Notes under the pieces: generated by a model
What the model was told of the DNA's origin: nothing
Databases searched by the model: none
What the model saw: only the letters and a program-made list of their open reading frames with translations
Part shown: positions 42,150-53,920 of the stretch, piece after piece
Numbering within the stretch: position 1 is the first letter of the stretch
How the letters are laid out: the number at the start of each line of letters is the position of its first letter
Made by a program: the position numbers and the translations under genes
Source of the DNA: Blasia pusilla
Lineage: Eukaryota; Marchantiophyta; Marchantiopsida; Blasiales
Direction: 5' to 3'
Length of the DNA stretch: 64,000 nucleotides
Assembly (NCBI GenBank): GCA_050084515.1
Contig: CM114271.1
Coordinates: 43,028,001-43,092,000 of the forward strand

Positions 42150-43295
42150 CTTTTGAGCCTATAGGATTCTTTGAAGTTGATTTTAAATGATGTTTGAGAA
42201 TTTTGAGAGCTAACTATCATTTTTGGAGGTAATTTAAATCCATACATGGCATGAGTTTACATTAGTGTGTCCTATGGATGCCACCTAGCTCACACTATTC
42301 ACCTAACCCTAGTTATTTTAACCAATACCACGCAATACAATAGGCCAAACATATTTGTGGCTATACAGTTCGTAGAAATTTCTTTTTCCTACGATCATGT
42401 GAGAATTTCTTTGTAAACAACATTATGTGTGAATACGAGTATTTATAGGAGGATTTAAGAAATTCCTTTTGTAAATGATTTAACATGTTATACGTGCTTA
42501 GAGGTAACAAGAGTAGGGGCGTATGTAATAATGACGTGGGTTGAAGAAATTGGGAATCTCACGAGAAACTTAATGGCGATAACTTTGTTGTCTCCAATCA
42601 AGCTTTCAAAATGGACTACTGATGGTAAGCATGTATGTGAATTATTTTCCAATCGTAGAACAAATGACAAATTTAGGATGCAAGCTCTTTAAAAATTGAA
42701 TTATTTTAGAAAGTGACTATTTTGGACCTTTGCTTTTCGTAGCAAATATGACGTGTTTCATCATATGTCATGATAGGGAATGTAAACGAATCATGTTTTG
42801 GCATACAAATCAATCCACTAGGGAAGATTCTCTAGGGTCATGGATGATTTCCCAATCCACGTGGAAAAAAAAAGGAAATTTCTGCTCGAAAAAAATTTGT
42901 AGAAGAAATTTGGTATTTTTTATGTTTCTAGATTATACTATGTAAGTTAAAATGCATTTGGATGAGTTGAAAGTACTATTAAGAAACCTTGTAGTTATAC
43001 ATTGATGACATCTAGTGTTTCCTAAACATGGTGCATTATTACAAATTTGAAATCCGGACCTTAATTTTATCCTTGTAGACATTGGTAGAATATTGGAAAG
43101 TTGAAAATGGGAAAATTTCCAAACTTGAATCCATGACCATAATGCAACTTATATGAAACCAAAATGGAGGTGATTCTATTCTCTCAAAAAAATTCCTGGT
43201 TATTTTTAAAGAGAAAGTAAATTGATATGTCTTGTTCTATTTTCACAAGACTTGAATTCATCTTTCCTCTGTCACATGACTCACGTCGTTTGTAG
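42150..43295. other. AT-rich intergenic DNA
   Basis: No recognised features. Confidence 0.4.
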
Positions 43296-43331
43296 TGTTC
43301 GTCCTATCTCGATATCGAGATAGGACGAACA
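43296..43331. repeat. Perfect 36-bp palindrome without spacer
   Basis: TGTTCGTCCTATCTCGAT is followed immediately by its exact reverse complement. The centre is GATATC. It sits at the left edge of repeat-family copy 3. Confidence 0.95.
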
Positions 43332-43650
43332 TTGATTCTAGGAGGTTGAGGATGACATGTTGAGGACTAGGGTAACTTGAGTACTTAGGTTATCCTCTAT
43401 TTTGGACTCAGCCTTTTTTTTAGCTATATTGAGGAACTCATCATTTCATGTAAATCTCCCTTCTCTAGTAGAGTAGAATTTCCTTATCGAGAAACTTAAC
43501 TCACCCTTAACCCCCTATTATATCAAAATTTGGGTTAGAGTTGAGGAGGTGACTTGCATGCACAAATCACCATAGAGAGAGATTGGGGAGGGCAGGACAT
43601 ATCCAAGGAGAGAAAGTGTGGGCGCTCATTCTCTCTTTGATGAACCATAA
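43332..43650 (+). repeat. Dispersed repeat family, copy 3 (no GA expansion)
   Basis: Shares with copies 1 and 2 the blocks GACTAGGGTAA, CCTCTATTTTGGACTCA, TGAGGAACTCAT, then GAGAGAGATTGGGGAGGGCAGG and GCGCTCATTCTCTCTTTGATG. The GA run of the other copies is absent. Confidence 0.55.
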
Positions 43651-43815
43651 GGTTGCATAGAAACGAACTTGTCCCCCCCATGGTTGGACATGCCTATAGA
43701 CATACTCAATGGGTCCTCTTCCCGAGTTTTTTGGTACCCCAATCTAACACGTGGGTTTGGTAAGTTGGAATAAGTGTGAGCTAAGATTAAGAGAGGCAAG
43801 TAGGGATCAAACATA

Positions 43816-44083
43816 TATGAGAGTTGCAAGTGGCTGTCATCTGAAGCACGCTTGGCCCGCAGACTGCCGCCATGGGGCAAGGCCTTGCAAGCCTCTACAC
43901 ACAATGTAAGGGCTAAAAACAAGATGGCGAGAATAGGCAATGGGTTGCTAGACTAGGATATGGTATGGCAAGCCCAAATCTAAGTTTCGGGCAAGGTAGG
44001 CCCAAGAACGAGCAGTGGGAGCCCGAGCCTACACGGAAATTTCTGTCCTAGGGACGAACATAAATTTGTGTGCAACATTGGTG
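43816..44083. mobile_element. Degraded hAT-like element
   Basis: GC-rich body with GCCCGCAGACTGCCGCC and AGCCCGAGCCTACACGG, ending TGTGTGCAACATTGG, similar to the right ends at 31643 and 60651. The left end may be GAGTTGCAAG near 43821. No target duplication is visible. Confidence 0.4.
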
Positions 44084-45479
44084 AACCTCCTTACATAAGA
44101 CAAAGATATTATGATTGTCTTTGTCTTGTGAGTAACCTTAGCCTTTCATTAAAAGAATGGGCTTGATTAAACATGAGAGAGATAATGACGATGGAGAGCT
44201 TTGATCCATGATTTTACAAAGAGAGATTGAGCTCTTAAACTCTCTCTTCTTGGATATATTCAGGATATTTTGGCAATTGATTGCTTATGTGTGTAAATGT
44301 AATGATTAGTATGGTATCTTATGTTTATGTGTATATGGATAGTGACAAGGATATATGTTGTGTAGGGATCGATTAGTATCCACATCATACCTCTAATCCA
44401 TGATCAAACCATATCAAATATTTTTTTTGGGTAGAGCGCTAGCTTTAATTATGTGCTTAGTGTTGATATATGCTCAAACTCAAGATAACTCCTAGTGTGA
44501 AGGGTCCTTTGGCAATTACAAAATTTTTGGAGAGAAGAATTTGACCCATGAAGGAAAAATCCCCTTGGAGAGATGGAAACATTAGTTTTGAGGTCAAGAC
44601 AATCTAAAAGGATTAAAATCAAAAGATTTGGTGTCTAATTGACAAAGGCTCCATCCCCAAGTGTTTTTCAAATTTTCATATTTTCTCTATCATGAAAAAA
44701 TTATAGGTTTGTGATTTTGGGCATCATAGTACACAACATCAAGTAATTACGAAGTTATTTTCTTCCTGGAAAAACTCAATTTTAACAAAATTAGTAGAAA
44801 TTTTTTGCATGTGTGTCCAAAATTCTATCTACTATCATGAAGATCCATAAAAGGCAAGCTTGCTCGCCATCTATGATCACCCTGGTGGGAGGGGTCTTGA
44901 GAGCTGGCCCCCGTGGTACGGTACACACACCGGTTTCGTGCCTATTTAGATGAAGCCATATTAGGGTTTCATTATTATTTCGCGTGCACAGATTTAGGCT
45001 TGAGAGGGAGTCTTGGAGAGCTTGCAATATAAAATGTGTGCAAATTTCAGCAAATCGACCTGAGAGTGTTTGATCGTGGATGTACCTTTTGCATGGGAAG
45101 TGAACCACGTATAGCTCGTGTGATTCATAAGAGTGATTGCACCTTTTTCTTCCGAGAAAAACTTATGTTAATTTTTCCCAACAGAAGAAAAACATAAATA
45201 ATTGAAAATTGGGCTAGAAATTGGAAAATTTGATGCCCAAAAGTTAGAGTAAAATTCCTAGTTACGATTTTCAAATCACAAGAAATTGACGTTTTTAAAT
45301 TTTTGCAATATTTTAATGAACACCAATGAAAAGAGGAGAGAAAAATAGACTAAGAGTAGAGGATTATATTTCTTATTTAACTTCCATACTCCATCAAATA
45401 GGGTAAGAATCTTATGGAGAGATTCATGCATAATGAAATTTTGGCTATTCACAATGCCAAAATTACCTGAGCCAAAAAA
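44084..45479. other. AT-rich intergenic DNA
   Basis: About 44150-44300 resembles the tail of the GA-associated family (GATATTTTGGCAATTGATTGC). Otherwise nothing was recognised. Confidence 0.4.
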
Positions 45480-45660
45480 TCTTGAAAAGGAAATTCATAA
45501 GTTTTTGATTAATCTTAAGCTTCTAGAAGATAAGAAGGTGATTGGATATTGATGGGTTATCAAGGTGAAGCCAAATTCAAACATTGTTTTCAATAGATAC
45601 GAAGCCAAATTAAAAGTCAGGAAATATGCATAAAATTATTGTTGAATATTGAGTGATGGT
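45480..45660 (+). pseudogene. Ty1/copia reverse transcriptase relic
   Basis: A plus-strand translation reads KEIHKFLINLKLLEDKKVIG, a stop, then WVIKVKPNSNIVFNRYEAKL and KVRKYA. This parallels the start of copia RT (KKVIGCKWVYKVK ... DRYKARLVAKGY). It is short, carries several stops, and the active-site YVDD part is missing. Confidence 0.65.
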
Positions 45661-47352
45661 TAAGCTTATAACTGTATAAAATTTTTAGAATATTTGATAC
45701 GTACCCAAAGAAGGTGAGCTAAATAAAATATAATCAGTGAACTAAGATTAGCTTAACTAGGGGTAAGCAACCATACTTAGTTTAGCTATCGATGTTGGTC
45801 TAGTTAGAGTTGGTTGTACATATCCTATATAATTAATAAATATAATAATCTCCTCTTATTCTTCTTATGAGAAAGAAAAGTCTTTATACTAGTCTTCTTT
45901 AAATATCGGGGATGGTAGATGAGGCGTAGGACGAGATAGTATTGAGGTCTTAGAAGGGTCTTGTACTTCCCTATTTTGAGAGGTCATATGTGACCTACTC
46001 TTAGGAAGTGATCTACGAGTGTATGTCACCCTTCCCTTTATGACAAGTGACAACCTTGGAGAGGTTGACTTGGACCTATAGGGTGGTGGGTTAGTTGGTA
46101 GTTGGTCTCATGAGGGGACCACATGTTAGGGAGTTAGTATATATGTACTGCACGTTGGTAGTGACCTGGTTGGAGGGAGCTGATCTATGTGTACACGTCA
46201 CCCATGGAGGTGCCTAGAGGGAGTATACCTTGGATGAAGCTCATTTGGAGCTTATCTCTTTAGGATTGCAGACTGGTATTGGGATCCGTGATTCGATGCA
46301 ACTTGCATGTATTGAGCCTGGATTCTCTCTTGAAGAGTGGGCCAGGATTGATCAATAAGGAGATCACAAACATTTTGGGAGTCCTTGTGTACACTTTCTC
46401 TTGCTGTTACAACATTGTGTATTTTGTTCACGAATATGGTTGTTTGGATGAAGTAAGGTTGATTGCAGATTTTGTTAGATTTTACAGTGCGTATTCAATT
46501 ATAAAATGGATTGTCCAGTTGTTCATGTGTAGAGATGTTATGATTCATAGCTAGATGGATCTTAGACATGTGTGTACATGACACCCAATGTATGTTGGCA
46601 ACGATGTGTATTCGCGCAACATGGTCACTTTATTGGGTTGGACCCATCACGTGCAAAAAAGTATAGGGTTTTTTTTATTCCATTTCAAAGAAGATTTTAA
46701 AAGATCTACGGAAGAAAGTAAGGGAAACTTTAATTCACGAAATGGTTTAAAAGTATGATAGGGTAGTTTAACTCGATGCACAATATAATAAAGTTACAAG
46801 AAAAAGATAGGAATTTTTATAAGAAAATATAAAAATTGCCATATGTCACCTATTCATTGGTAGAAATATCGCAAAAAAATTCTTGATTTTTAGAGGGTTA
46901 TGTCTAATATCTTGCATTTACAGTGCTTATTTTGAAGTTGGGCAGGTTTATGAAAATGGTTTTGATTTTTTCTATTGTGTAGGGTTTATGATTTTGGTGG
47001 CCATATGACCTAAACGCGCAAGCATTGCACGCGATGGTTGATGAGCTAACCATCTACCGCTCTTGTCCACTAGGTCGGGGTGAAAAGGGAGGATGGAAGG
47101 GAGCACGAATGAACGAGGGCAATTTTTTTGCTACGATTGAAAGGCCGCAACTTTGATTGAGGACCCGTTTTAGTGCGAGAGAAATTAATTTTGGGAGCGC
47201 AAACATCTTAGGCCAGAGGTTGAAAGGATGGAGTTTCAAGAAGTTCAAAGGAGTTTCTGGACGAACAGAGAGTCGGCATGTAAGAAAACTGTGAACTATT
47301 GGCAAGCCATAGGAGAGAGGGGGCGAACAAGGCACGGTCGCAAACAAGTTAG

Positions 47353-47353
<1 letters not shown>
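45661..47353. other. AT-rich intergenic DNA
   Basis: A 91-codon ORF at 46279-46554 shows no known motif. The stretch 45880-46620 (repeated ATGACAC/ATGTATG words) could be an old LTR. Nothing firmer can be said. Confidence 0.35.

Positions 47354-47440
<87 letters not shown>
47354..47440 (+). repeat. (CT)n microsatellite
   Basis: Uninterrupted CT run of about 87 bp; the Ser-Leu ORF through it is an artefact. Confidence 0.99.
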
Positions 47441-47442
<2 letters not shown>

Positions 47443-47685
47443 CTTTTTTCCTTCAAAAGTCCTCTTGTTCAAGTTTCCTTGAATTCAACAGTATCGTTTA
47501 TAAATGGTTGTTGTTGGATATGCGCAATACAAGAATAAGAAATAGCTCGAAAATTTAGGCCATGAAGTAAGACATATTCTAGCATCTGTGGTGTCAGATT
47601 TAACTAATGTAAGTAGTTCTCAAAAATTTGATCTAAACGTGCACGTGCTCATCTGCCAATCGTCGAAGCTCCTCAGTCGAGCCCC
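47441..47685 (+). other. Left part of the sequence interrupted by the chromovirus
   Basis: The last stretch before the element (about 47635-47690) reads in one frame into 54927 onward if the element and one copy of the 5-bp duplication are removed. No function was recognised. Confidence 0.5.
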
Positions 47686-47690
47686 ACAAC
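47686..47690. repeat. 5-bp target-site duplication, left
   Basis: ACAAC here and again at 54922-54926, directly outside the LTRs. Confidence 0.92.
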
Positions 47691-48657
47691 TGTCGCAACC
47701 CTCATGACCAAACAAGTGCCAAGCGGAACATCGGAACATTAGCGGGCTCACGCTAAGATGGTTTGCGCGTTGGAGTTGTCTCAAAGAGGAGACAAGAGAC
47801 GAGACGCGAGCGAGAAGTCGCGTTTCAGATGTGATGGTCGCAACTCAGAAACCTGGACCAAACGCGGAATGAGACTTGAAAGAAGTCGAGTCTGAAAGTG
47901 GGTTGCCAAAGGAAAGATCCGGATTTGGAACGGTGCGTTTGAGAGTTTCCGACTGTATTTATGGCCATAACTTTAGCGCCGAGATGCGTTTGGAGCAAAT
48001 AAGGGTGCGTTGGAAAGCTTATGGAGAGCCGGTTCAACGCACCAAAGATCGCTGCAAACGCATAAGCAGCGACCGAGATACGACCCGAAAACGACTGTAA
48101 GTGGAGTCGGGTTAGAGCCACAATGAAGGGCCCGAACCTCTTTTCCAAAAGGAGGGGTTATTGGAGAACCCCAGAAGTACTAGTAAGGGGAAGGTCTCAG
48201 AGTGAGAACCCAAACCCCACTTTGGGGCGCGCCAAGGCGCTCAAGGGCATGGAACGGAACGCGAGTTTGGGCGTTGGTTGGAAAACCTGCACCAAGTCCA
48301 TTGAGACGATTTTAGACATCCCTCTTGGATTTCACGCCGCGACTCAATTTCTTGGGTCTCGGTTCGAACTCACACGAGGACCGTTGAGAGTTGGGAGCTA
48401 GGCGTGTAAGTGCCGTTTGAGATCCCTTGACTAACCAGGAAGTCTGTTCCAAGTCTTGAAGGACTTGCCATGTGTTGGGAGCTAGGAACTAAGGAAGGTT
48501 GAGCTTGATGAGAGGCCGAGTTGAGGACTCGGTGGGTTGGAACGCGGTTGGCCAAACCCGACTAACGAGTGCGTGTTTGGGTGCGGTCGGCGATGAGTTC
48601 GTGACCCTCATCGAAACGGCAACACTAAAGATTGCGTCAAGGAGGGTAGGGGCGACA
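47691..48657 (+). repeat. 5' LTR of chromovirus
   Basis: Starts TGTCGCAACC and ends GGCGACA, with short inverted ends TGTCGC/GCGACA. It is a direct repeat of 53921-54921. It is 967 bp against 1001 bp; the differences are mostly small insertions or deletions with few substitutions. Confidence 0.95.
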
Positions 48658-48659
48658 AG

Positions 48660-48672
48660 TGGTATCGTGAGC
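48660..48672 (+). other. Primer-binding site for initiator tRNA-Met
   Basis: TGGTATCGTGAGC two bases after the 5' LTR closely matches TGGTATCAGAGC, complementary to the 3' end of plant initiator tRNA-Met. It primes minus-strand synthesis. Confidence 0.85.
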
Positions 48673-48712
48673 TTATCCTTGGTGAGCGAGGGGTCATGGG
48701 ATCAGCCGACGC

Positions 48713-49800
48713 TTGGGAAATTTCAAGGTAGCGGCTGACTCCCGAGGAGGGAAAGAAACGAGGAGGAGAGAGGAGTTGGCTTGGAGATGGCGATCGAGGA
48801 GAACAACCCAAGAGGCGAATCAGCTCGTGAACCGAGAGAGGAACCAATGCCGGACCGTGAAAAGAGACTCGAGACTCAAGAGCCGAACGCAAATCGTGAG
48901 GACGCCCCGTGCGACTCCTTTGGGGCCCAAACTCGAGGGAAAGGGCGGAGTCGAGCCAGGACGGGTGGACTTGTTGAAGGTGTTGGTGGGAGATGTCCCA
49001 AAGCAAAGCAAGCGGATTGCCGAGTTAGAGGCCACTCAAAACCCGCGGGCAAAAAGCTCTGCAAGACAAATCGACGCCATTTATTGGACTGAAAGTGAAG
49101 GATTTCCTTACGGAGGCGAGGCTGTGCCGAGCGCGAAGAGGCTGCTGGCGGGACAAGGTGACGGTAGCCGTTACTTTCTGAAGGATCATGCTCTACAATG
49201 GTGGACCGCTCAACGAGAGGAATATCTCGGGCGGTGAGTCACCTCGAGTTGGGAGGAGTTCAAGGAGTTGATTGGGGATCGGTTCACTCCGAGTACCAAG
49301 GGTTGCGTGACACGGTGGAATGCGTGCTTGGATGCGGCGAGTGGTTCCTTAAGCGCGTATGTGAGGGAGTTTAGTGAAACTGAACTTCTAGTCCGAAGAT
49401 GGATGAGCACGCCGAAGAAGGCTATCTTCATTAGTGGACTCAAGCCGAGGCCGAGAAGGCCCTTTACCGAATCGCCGGCGTTGCAGGAGACTGCGGACCT
49501 TACTGAAGCTAAGCGGAGCTGATTGGGGACGATGAGGTCCAAACCAGAAAACCCTTCGAAGTCAAAAGTTTTTTCAAGAAGTCGAAAAAATAAGGAGGCG
49601 TTCAAAAAGAGGTGGAGGGGGCCAAAGACGTAACCAGAGAGTAAATCGCGGGAGCAAAACGAGTGGAACTTCATGCGGCCGAAAGGAGGACAACACTCAA
49701 GGCGAGGAACGGCAAGGTCGTATGCTACAAGCGTGGCGAACCGGGGCACTGTCGAAAGGGTGTTCAAACCGAAGGTTAGTAATGGGAGTATGATTGCGTT
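48713..49800 (+). pseudogene. Chromovirus gag (decayed)
   Basis: Gag builds the virus-like particle. Pieces in several frames read YFLKDHALQWWTAQREEYLG, WEEFKELIGDRFTP and SLSAYVREFSETE, the order seen in the retrotransposon gag domain. Near 49705-49755 a zinc-knuckle remnant reads CYKRGEPGHC, with arginine at the second cysteine position. Stops and frame changes throughout rule out a working protein. Confidence 0.8.
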
Positions 49801-50400
49801 TCTGCTAAGCATCTGTTGGCGGGCGATATGGGGGACGCCCTTCAAGTCACCAAGAGGACGCACAATTTGGTGTACCTAAGATCCAAGATTGCTGATCGCG
49901 ATGTGTTGTTGCTCGTGAATACAGGTGCTTTGCACTCCTTCCTAAGCCCGAGAATCGTGAAGGCGGGTCATCTACCTCTAAGGCGGACGAGCCCATTCGA
50001 GTGGGATTTGCGGGAGGCAAGTCTCATCGGACTTCTGATTTGGTCTTGGGTTTGTGAGAGGGATGCGGGGTATTCGAGTTGAAGGAGAATTTCTCAGTAT
50101 CGAAATGGACGGCATTGACGGAGTTTTGGGAATACATTCCTAGATGCGTATGAGGTGGAGTTAAGACGCGACCATTGAGGTTGAGCGTCTTGCTAAAAGG
50201 CAAACGATTACAAAAAGTGCGGTTGGTCCGTGAGGTTCAGCGAAGATGGAGTTGGTGAACTCGATCACAAGGAGGAGCATGACTGAGTTGGAGGATGGAT
50301 TTCTCTGCTTGATGAGACAAGTGGAGGAGGCTACAAGCAGATATCTGCAGAGATCAGACGATTTGTCTCAAGGGAATCAGAACCACTCCAGGAAGTGGTC
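49801..50400 (+). pseudogene. Chromovirus aspartic protease (decayed)
   Basis: The frame reads DRDVLLLVNTGALHSFLSPR at about 49890-49960. This is the retropepsin active site (normally VDTGATHSFLS), with the catalytic aspartate changed to asparagine. Sequence beyond about 50080 is frame-broken. Confidence 0.75.
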
Positions 50401-51350
50401 CAGGAGTTTGGGGATGTCTTGACAAATGAGCTTCGACTGAATTGCCGCCGCATAGAGCCGTAGATCATAAGATAGAGATCATACCCGGTTCCCAACCGCC
50501 TTCAAAAGCACCATATAGGTTGAATCGGGAGGAACTTCTTGAGTTGAAAAAGCGATTAAGTGAGCTCTTGGAAAAGGGTTACATTAGGACTAGCAAGTCA
50601 CCTTATGGAGCACCTGTTCTCTTTGTAAAGAAGAAGGATGGAAAGATGAGGTGTGTGTTGATTACCGTGCACTTTGAACAAAGTGACGGTTCGAACAATT
50701 ATCCTCTTCCAAGGATAGATGATCTCTTTGATAGGTTGGCAGCGCGAGATATTTTCAAGGGGGATTGACTTGAAGTCGGGATATTACTAGATTCAATTGC
50801 GAGGCAGATGTGGAGAAGATTGCGTCTTGACGGGGGCGAGATACGGTTCCTTTGAGTTTGTAGTGATGCCTTTTGGTCTATGTAACGCGCCTCCGGCGTT
50901 CACCACATTGATGAACTCCATTTTTCACAAGGAAATGGATGAGTATGTTATCATCTATATCGATGATATACTTATCTATTCAAGTCACTAGAGGAGCACG
51001 TTCGACATGTGAGAGCGGTCTTGTCTAAGCTAAGGGCAAAAATCAGTATGCGAATGTAGAGAAGAGCGAATTTGGTTTGAGTAAGATCAAATTCTTGGGT
51101 CACGTGGGTCTGAGATGGCGTCGACCCGGACATGGAAAAGGTAAAAGCGATTTCGAGTGGGAACCCCATCCCTTTGTAAAGGGATGAGGAGGTTCATAGG
51201 TGCGGTGCAATTTTATCGTACTTATGTGAAAAACTTTTCGGGAATTGTGAGACCTCTCCAGATTGGACGGAAAAGTTTGCCAACACGACTTGGACCAGGA
51301 AGTTAATGAGGCATTCAACCGAGTGAAGCAAATTCTATCGCAGGAACCGT
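50401..51350 (+). pseudogene. Chromovirus reverse transcriptase (decayed)
   Basis: Recognisable blocks are [20 protein letters not shown] (about 50442), [35 protein letters not shown] (about 50577), [14 protein letters not shown] (about 50697), [20 protein letters not shown] (about 50858) and the active-site box [11 protein letters not shown] (about 50950). A TGA at 50766 and frame changes near 50680, 50790 and 50990 interrupt it. It is much better preserved as DNA than as protein. Confidence 0.88.
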
Positions 51351-51660
51351 GTTAAAAGTTTGCCGGAGTTTGACAAAGCTGTTCAAGTGCATACCGATGC
51401 TAGTGATTTGTGCGGTTGCAGGAATGTTGGTGCAAGAAGGGAGACCGGTGGCATATGAGAGCAAGAAGCTTAGTGACATTGAAAGGAGATGGCTACTCAC
51501 GAGAAAGAGTTGTTCGCGGTGGTACATTGCTTGAGGAAGTGGCGGCATTATCTAGGGCTCCACGGGACTCGAGTATTCACCGATAATATATCACTCAAGT
51601 ATTTTGAGACCAGGATCGAGTGACACCGAAACAAGCTGCGGTGGCATGATACCTTGGCGC
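51351..51660 (+). pseudogene. Chromovirus RNase H (decayed)
   Basis: Frames read VHTDASDLC (about 51388), GRPVAYESKKLSDIERRW and, after a shift, WRHYLGLHGTRVFTDNISLK. These are the D, E-region and D motifs of the RNase H domain. One or more base losses separate them. Confidence 0.8.
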
Positions 51661-52640
51661 GATGGATGTAGAGTTGATCCACAAGCCAAGTAAAGATAAT
51701 GTGATTCAGATCGTTAAGTCGCAAGGAGGAACACATGCCATCGACGACACAGTCTTGAGAGCAATGTTCCCTAAGGAAACAGATCACGGAGAGAAGGATT
51801 AAGTGAAGGATATATGAAGGATGCTCAAGCGGGGGAATACGAGGAAGTTGAAGCGGGGGTGAGAAGGTGGCCAACATAAGTTTGAGGCACGGTTTACTAA
51901 GGTTCAAGCAGTAGGATCTATGTAGGGCAAGGCGAGAATGCGAACCAAGGTGTTAGGTTTGAATGTCACAGCGGACCCTTGGCAGGACATAAAGGAGAGA
52001 AATCTCGCTATTTGATACATCGAAGCGGTTCTTTTGGCCCAACATGAAGGAGGATGTTGCTCAATATGTGAAGACTGTGTGTGACCTTAGCGAATAGAGT
52101 CTCTTATGATAAGAAACAAGGCTTGATGCATCCCTTGCCGATCCCCGAAGGACCCTTGCAAAGTGTGAGTATGGATTTCATCACGAGTCTTCCGAATTTG
52201 GGGATACAACGCTATACTTGTGATTGTGGATCGGTTTAGCAAGTTGGCGAGATTCGTGCCGGCGGTGGATTCCTGAACGGCGTATCGACCAGCGCAACTA
52301 TTCCTCGATAGCTGGTGGCGTGCTCATGGTTTGCCGAGGAGCATTGTTTCAGATCGGGATCCAAAGTTTACGAGTGCTTTCGGAAGCACTTGTTGAAAGG
52401 TTTAAGACCAAGCTGAGTTTGATGACGGCTTTCCACCCCCACAGACGGATGGACAGGTGAAAAGGTAAACTCTATCGTGAATCAAGACTTGAGGAATTAT
52501 ATCAATCTTTGATCAACGCGATTGGGTCGGTGGTGAGCATGGCGGAATACTGCTAACTCGACCAAGCATTACGCAATAGGAGAATCTCCGTTTCTCTGGC
52601 AAATGGACGAGAGCAGAAGGGCCTCTTGATCTAGCCCTTT
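51661..52640 (+). pseudogene. Chromovirus integrase (decayed)
   Basis: The zinc-binding region is visible as fragments around 51980-52090. The catalytic core shows MDFITSLPNLG (about 52171), IVSDRDPKFTSAF (about 52343) and a TDGQ block (about 52445) where the last catalytic glutamate would be; the frame there is shifted. Multiple stops and shifts. Confidence 0.75.
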
Positions 52641-52654
52641 CGAAGGGTACTACA

Positions 52655-52978
52655 TTGGCACGAACACGACAAGCGACGGTAGAAAGTTTGTTGGTAGAGA
52701 TGCGAGAACAAGAAGAGAGCGTGAGGCGAAGTCTTGCAAAGGCTCAAATGAGGTACGTTAAGCATGCTAACAAGAGTCGGCGCCAAGTACGATTCCAAGT
52801 TGGAGAACAAGTGTGGTTGAGTGTGAAGAATCTCACTCTTCCGAAAGAGTTGTCTGCGAAGCTATCTGCCAAGTATGTTGGACCGTATGTGATTGTGGCA
52901 AACCCGTTTGAGGATGTGTATACGTTGAGGCTGCCAGACGAGTTCAAGATTCACCCGACCTTTCATGTGTCATTTTGA
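52655..52978 (+). pseudogene. Chromovirus integrase C-terminal region
   Basis: An open stretch reads AQMRYVKHANKSRRQVRFQV, GEQVWLSVKNLTLP, SAKYVGPYVIV and IHPTFHVSF, the GPY/F module that follows the integrase core in chromoviruses. It ends TGA at 52976; the chromodomain starts a few codons later in another frame. Confidence 0.85.
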
Positions 52979-52996
52979 AGAAATACCTTCAAGATA

Positions 52997-53206
52997 ATGG
53001 CGTTTGAGCGGAGCAGTGGTGAGACCGCACCGGTCATCGTAAATGAGGAGCCGGAGTTCGAGGTGGAGACCATCTTACGTTCGAGGCGTTGGGCCAACAA
53101 GTATGAATACTTGATAAAATGGAAGGGCTACCATGTGAAGGAGGCGACTTGGATTGCGGAGGCGGATTTGGAACACGCGCAAGAATTGTTGCGTGACTTC
53201 AAGTGA
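52997..53206 (+). pseudogene. Chromovirus chromodomain
   Basis: The frame reads EPEFEVETILRSRRWANKYE, YLIKWKGYHVKEATWIAEAD, LEHAQELLRDFK, TGA. It is a complete chromodomain with aromatic-cage positions (Y, W, W) in the expected places. Chromodomains of this class bind methylated H3K9 and bias insertion to heterochromatin. The domain itself has no lesion, but it cannot be joined to a working integrase in this copy. Confidence 0.9.
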
Positions 53207-53902
53207 ACACAAGCGAAGCACATACGTTAGTACGAGGAGAAGCTAGAGACATGACTTGTAATCAGTGGAATCTTGGGCCGAGGGCCGTTGTAACTAGAAT
53301 AAGCTAGTGTTGCAATAAAGGAGTGTATGGATTTGGAGATTCGATATCAGTGTTGATTGCAATTTGTATGTGGTAGTGCATGGCTATGAGTCGTTCATCA
53401 TAGACTTAGAATGTACGACAAGAGGACAGACAAGGAGTATTTGAGGTGAGAGCTCGTATGTGGATAAGCACCTAGAACAGGACCTTGTGTTGGATTACAC
53501 TCGGGCTCGCCCTAGCGTCGGCGGAGGCAGATGAAGTCTGTCTTGGGGCTTGGGGTGATCTTACTTGTGGCCACATAAGTAAACTTAGTGACGCGCCTAA
53601 GTCGAATACGAGAGCGATCCAATAGTAGTACGATTTGTGGACCAGGTAAACAGGTGTGATGTTTACAGTAATGAGTCGAAAGAGTCTAAGGTTGCACACT
53701 TAGTTAGCTTATTTGATAGGTTAGTTCCTTGGAACTAGTCCAGGCTTATCGAAGATGAGAGGCTAATAATTCTAAGTGGGGCAAAGCGACAACTAGAGAC
53801 TAAGAGGAATTGCGGGTTAGCCACCAGAACGCAATTCAATGTCAAGGGTAGGCTGCCAGGAGACTTGACATAATAAAGGTTTGCGTTGATGAGGGCATCA
53901 AC
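53207..53902 (+). other. Chromovirus 3' untranslated internal region
   Basis: Non-coding, about 700 bp, matched in length and in part in sequence by 14091-14790 reversed. Confidence 0.6.
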
Positions 53903-53920
53903 CTCTAAAAGAGGGGTGAG
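53903..53920 (+). other. Polypurine tract
   Basis: CTCTAAAAGAGGGGTGAG directly precedes the 3' LTR and primes plus-strand DNA. Confidence 0.85.
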
